This document shows, piece by piece, positions 5,414 to 7,949 of a DNA stretch of 7,949 nucleotides. Position 1 is the first letter of the stretch. Each line of letters begins with the position of its first letter. This stretch comes from JBAVQS01 sp049694275. GTDB taxonomy: Bacteria > Chloroflexota > Anaerolineae > UBA4142 > SHND01. The position numbers were made by a program, and so were the translations under genes. Under the pieces are notes generated by a model, which worked only from the letters and a program-made list of their open reading frames with translations, was not told the DNA's origin and made no database searches. The DNA lies in assembly GCA_049694275.1 (NCBI GenBank), contig JBAVQS010000212.1, forward strand, positions 1 to 7,949, given 5' to 3'.

Positions 5414-6922
5414 ATGTCAGAGATCTTGCTTGGCCAATCCTACTTTATGCGCTTTGACCCCAAGCTCTATGCGGCGATGCAGCCCTACCCTCCGTTGGGC
5501 GCGCTCTATGCAGCCGGGTACCTCCGCGCGCACGGGCATGATGTTGCCGTCTTTGACGCCATGCTGGCAAACTCGGAGCTGGATTGGGAGGCGGCCCTCG
5601 CTCAACAGCGCCCCCGCTTTGCAGTGCTGTACGAAGATAGTTTTAACTATTTGAGCAAGATGTGCCTGCTGCGAATGCGCCAGGCGGCATTCGAGATGAT
5701 CTGCCGGGCAAGGGAACGCGGCTGTGTCGTCATCGTCTCAGGATCAGATGCAACCGACCGACTCGCCGAGTACCTGACACAAGGCGCAGACTATATCCTC
5801 ATCGGAGAGGGCGAAATCACTCTGAATGAATTGATCACGGCAGTGAAGCACGGCGCGCCGGTCAATGAAATTCGGGGACTGGCCTGGCGCGACAAAAACG
5901 GAACCATCCAGCGAGCCCCTCCGCGCCATTTCATTCGCGAGCTGGATCGGCTCCCTTTCCCCGCCTGGGATCTGGTGGACATTGAACGATACCGGCGACT
6001 CTGGCGCGAGCGACACGGCTATTTTTCGATGAATCTCGTAACCACGCGCGGCTGTCCCTATCATTGCAACTGGTGCGCCAAGCCCATTTATGGCCAGCGC
6101 TACAACTCGCGGACGCCGGAGAACGTGGTCGCCGAAATGCGTCTGCTCAAGGATACTTTTCATCCCGACCAGATCGAATTTGCAGACGACATCTTTGGCC
6201 TCAGGCCCGGGTGGATTGAGCGCTTTGCCGATCTGGTTCATGAACAGGGTGCGCAAATTCCCTTTAAATGCCTGCTGCGCGCCGATTTGCTGACCGATGG
6301 CGTCGTCACTGCGCTGGCTCGCGCCGGCTGCGCGACCGTTTGGATGGGGGCCGAATCCGGGTCGCAAAAGATTTTGGATGCCATGGAAAAAGGAACCCGG
6401 GTCGAGCAGATCTATCGCGCGGCTGAGCGCCTGCACCGCGCGGGAATTCGGGTCGGTTTCTTTTTACAGTACGGGTATCGCGGCGAAGACGGGAACGATA
6501 TTGCCCGGACTCTGCAAATGGTTCGCGATTGCCGGCCGGATGACATCGGAATCTCTGTCTCTTATCCCTTGCCCGGCACAAAATTTTACGAACAGGTCAA
6601 GGCTGAGCTGGGCGACAAGCAGAACTGGGTGGACAGTGACGACCTTGCCCTGATGTATCGTGGGACCTATTCACCCGAATTCTACCGCGTCCTCTACCGC
6701 GTGACGCATTATGCATTCCGGCTGCAGCGCGCACAACAAGCGCTCGCGCAAGTGCTCCGCCATCCGTCGAGATGGCGCCCCTATCACTGGCGCTCATTGG
6801 CATCCCTGCCGGCAAACGCGATTCGACTCGGGCTCGCGCGCTTGCAACTTTTTGCCCTGGCTCAACTGGACATTTTATGGCGCAAACGAAAGTCGGCGAC
6901 GGCCCGGACACCCCAGCCATGA
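5414..6922 (+). CDS. Radical SAM enzyme with N-terminal B12-binding-type domain
   Basis: The protein has 502 residues. The ATG at 5414 follows a seven-G run (5403-5409) that can serve as ribosome binding site. Residues about 1-145 form a Rossmann-like B12-binding-type domain (PYPPLGALYAAGYLRAHGHDVAVFDA, then SGSDATDR and ADYILIGEGE). The lower-ligand motif DxHxxG is not visible, as is common in this group. Residues about 205-415 form the radical SAM core: TTRGCPYHCNWC with C214, C218 and C221 (CxxxCxxC) for the 4Fe-4S cluster, then FADDIFG, GAESGSQKILDAMEKG and VSYPLPGTKFY. The C-terminal ~85 residues are helical and Arg-rich. Overall layout matches the BchE/magnesium-protoporphyrin cyclase-like class of B12 radical SAM proteins, which do methylations, ring formations and other C-C chemistry. 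Substrate unknown. Its TGA overlaps the ATG of the next methyltransferase (ATGA), implying translational coupling. An oxygen-sensitive reaction is likely. Confidence 0.9.
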   Translation: MSEILLGQSYFMRFDPKLYAAMQPYPPLGALYAAGYLRAHGHDVAVFDAMLANSELDWEAALAQQRPRFAVLYEDSFNYLSKMCLLRMRQAAFEMICRARERGCVVIVSGSDATDRLAEYLTQGADYILIGEGEITLNELITAVKHGAPVNEIRGLAWRDKNGTIQRAPPRHFIRELDRLPFPAWDLVDIERYRRLWRERHGYFSMNLVTTRGCPYHCNWCAKPIYGQRYNSRTPENVVAEMRLLKDTFHPDQIEFADDIFGLRPGWIERFADLVHEQGAQIPFKCLLRADLLTDGVVTALARAGCATVWMGAESGSQKILDAMEKGTRVEQIYRAAERLHRAGIRVGFFLQYGYRGEDGNDIARTLQMVRDCRPDDIGISVSYPLPGTKFYEQVKAELGDKQNWVDSDDLALMYRGTYSPEFYRVLYRVTHYAFRLQRAQQALAQVLRHPSRWRPYHWRSLASLPANAIRLGLARLQLFALAQLDILWRKRKSATARTPQP

Positions 6923-7737
6923 CCCGATCCGATGATGCGGTTGCTAGGGCCTTTTCTCGCAAGGCGCTGATTTATGACGCCTTTGGACAGGACCATCCCA
7001 ACCTGACCCGGATGCGACAGCAGGTATACCGTCACCTGCTGGGTTATGTGCAACCGCCGGCCCGCATTTTGGAGTTGAATGCAGGCACCGGGGCCGATGC
7101 CGCATTCCTGGCGCGTCTCGGCTTTAGCGTTCATGCCACGGACATTGCGCCCGGAATGATTGCACAAATCACGAACAAGATTGAGCGCGACGGATTGGAA
7201 GGGCGACTGTCGGTCGAGCAGCGATCATTCACCGATCTGGACGCGATCCAGGCAGAGCCATTCGACTGTATTTTCTCAAACCTTGGCGGGTTGAATTGCA
7301 TACAAGATTTGCAACGCGTATCGCGCCAGGTCCCGCGCCTGCTACGCAAGGGAGGCATCGTCACCTGGGTAATCATGCCCCCACGGTGTCTCTGGGATTT
7401 CGCAGCGGTCCTGCAAGGGGATTGGCGTCTCGCCACCCGGCGGCTGGCCCGCAACGGCGTCTGGGCCAACATCGAAGGGGTCCGCGTCATGACTTTTTAC
7501 CATTCGCCCGAAAAAGTGATGCAAGCCTTCGACAATCAGTTTCAGGTCGAGCGCGTGCAAGGGCTATCTATATTCGCGCCACCGGCAGACCGTAAGCAGT
7601 TCGCTCTACGATTTCCGCGTTTCTACCAATTCCTCGTTCGCCTCGACGAAAAGGTTGCCGATCGCCATCCATTTCGCGGCTGGGGAGATTTCTTTGTGCT
7701 CACCCTCCGGTACGCACAAACGACCTATGGCAAATAA
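6919..7737 (+). CDS. Class I SAM-dependent methyltransferase
   Basis: The protein has 272 residues. The start at 6919 is chosen because its ATG overlaps the radical SAM stop as ATGA, and because the conserved-looking N-terminus (DAVARAFSRKALIYDAF) begins right there. ATGs at 6877 and 6772 would add residues lying fully over the radical SAM reading frame. The Rossmann methyltransferase core is clear. Motif I is ILELNAGTGADAAFLA (50-65) with NAGTG in place of the usual GCGTG. An acidic end of strand beta2 lies at D75 (ATDIAPGMI). EPFDCIFSNLGG (113-124) matches motif II, and LLRKGGIVTWVIM (141-153) is the beta5 region. The C-terminal half (FYHSPEKVMQAF, GLSIFAPPADRKQF, PFRGWGDFFVLTLRY) probably forms the substrate cap. 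No targeting signal. It may methylate the product of the upstream radical SAM enzyme, but the acceptor atom and substrate cannot be read from sequence. Confidence 0.87.
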   Translation: MTRSDDAVARAFSRKALIYDAFGQDHPNLTRMRQQVYRHLLGYVQPPARILELNAGTGADAAFLARLGFSVHATDIAPGMIAQITNKIERDGLEGRLSVEQRSFTDLDAIQAEPFDCIFSNLGGLNCIQDLQRVSRQVPRLLRKGGIVTWVIMPPRCLWDFAAVLQGDWRLATRRLARNGVWANIEGVRVMTFYHSPEKVMQAFDNQFQVERVQGLSIFAPPADRKQFALRFPRFYQFLVRLDEKVADRHPFRGWGDFFVLTLRYAQTTYGK

Positions 7738-7949
7738 TCCTTTCAGATTCGCATGCCCGGTTTGTGGCTTGGCGCTCGAGCAGCGATCGCCGGATGAGCA
7801 GTATTGCTCAGCTGACCTGACCCGCTTTAACCGGGTGGATGGAATCTGGCGTTTTCTGCAACCGGGCCGCGCCCAGGCGCTGGAGCGATTTATGCGCGAG
7901 TATGAAACGATCCGCGCAGCCGAGAGCCGCGGCAGCCAAGACCCAGCCT
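7727..7949 (+). CDS. Start of a probable methyltransferase with Zn-ribbon-like N-terminus (3' truncated)
   Basis: The ATG at 7727 lies inside the end of the preceding gene (11-bp overlap) and the frame stays open for 74 codons to the window end. The N-terminus reads FACPVCGLALEQ, then QYCSADLTRFNRVDGIWRFL. C10, C13 and C27 plus D30 would make a three-Cys, one-Asp treble-clef or ribbon-like zinc site. From memory, this short zinc module followed by a helix resembling RFMREYETIRAAESRGS is how a group of bacterial class I methyltransferases begins. The SAM-binding motif would lie downstream, outside the window, so the methyltransferase call is inference. No clear Shine-Dalgarno is seen, so translation is probably coupled to the upstream gene. 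Confidence 0.7.
   Translation, partial: MANNPFRFACPVCGLALEQRSPDEQYCSADLTRFNRVDGIWRFLQPGRAQALERFMREYETIRAAESRGSQDPA

Noticed and set aside
5744..6436. Minus-strand 230-codon open frame opposite the radical SAM gene
   Set aside because: It is antisense to the CxxxCxxC core and has no supporting motif.
6772..6918. N-terminal extension of the methyltransferase starting at 6772 or 6877
   Set aside because: The extension lies entirely over the radical SAM reading frame and is low-complexity in style. The ATGA overlap at 6919 is the normal coupled start.

Overview
The window looks like chromosome from a moderately GC-rich bacterium. Chloroflexota (Anaerolineae-like) is my best guess. It rests on a lipoprotein with a long Pro/Thr linker, a mycobacterial-type CysO/CysM set outside an obvious actinobacterial context, and a B12-type radical SAM gene beside small class I methyltransferases. 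No rRNA, tRNA, CRISPR array or mobile-element gene was found, so the taxonomy is inference.

Layout. (1) Positions 1-411 hold the 3' end of a secreted or surface protein with an Ig-like beta-sandwich tail. (2) A 61-bp imperfect inverted repeat (425-485) sits in the gap before the next gene. (3) Positions 543-1442 (+) encode a GH16 beta-glucanase/laminarinase-like lipoprotein. (4) Positions 1436-4355 (-) carry a tight four-gene operon read as cysM, JAMM protease (Mec-like), cysO (MoaD/ThiS-like sulfur carrier), then moeZ (E1-like adenylyltransferase plus rhodanese). A good sigma70-type promoter lies at 4386-4416. (5) Positions 4479-7949 (+) hold a second, divergent, tightly packed operon: a winged-helix/nucleotidyltransferase-fold protein, a B12-binding-type radical SAM enzyme, a class I SAM methyltransferase, and the start of a protein with a Zn-ribbon-like N-terminus that is probably another methyltransferase. 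It is cut by the window edge.

How the genes work together. The minus-strand operon is a self-contained protein-thiocarboxylate route to cysteine. MoeZ adenylates the CysO C-terminal glycine and its rhodanese domain can deliver sulfur to give CysO-COSH. CysM makes a CysO-cysteine adduct from the thiocarboxylate and an activated serine (O-phosphoserine in Mycobacterium tuberculosis). The JAMM protease clips off cysteine and regenerates CysO. The notable twist is that the predicted CysO does not end at Gly-Gly but carries six more residues (CGGGQE). It would therefore need proteolytic maturation, and the JAMM protein next door is the obvious candidate. The codons of that tail also contain the Shine-Dalgarno sequence of moeZ.

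The plus-strand operon has a coherent look (nucleotidyltransferase fold, radical SAM, two probable methyltransferases with overlapping or near-abutting genes) but no pathway I can name. It is the most likely place for undescribed biochemistry in this window.
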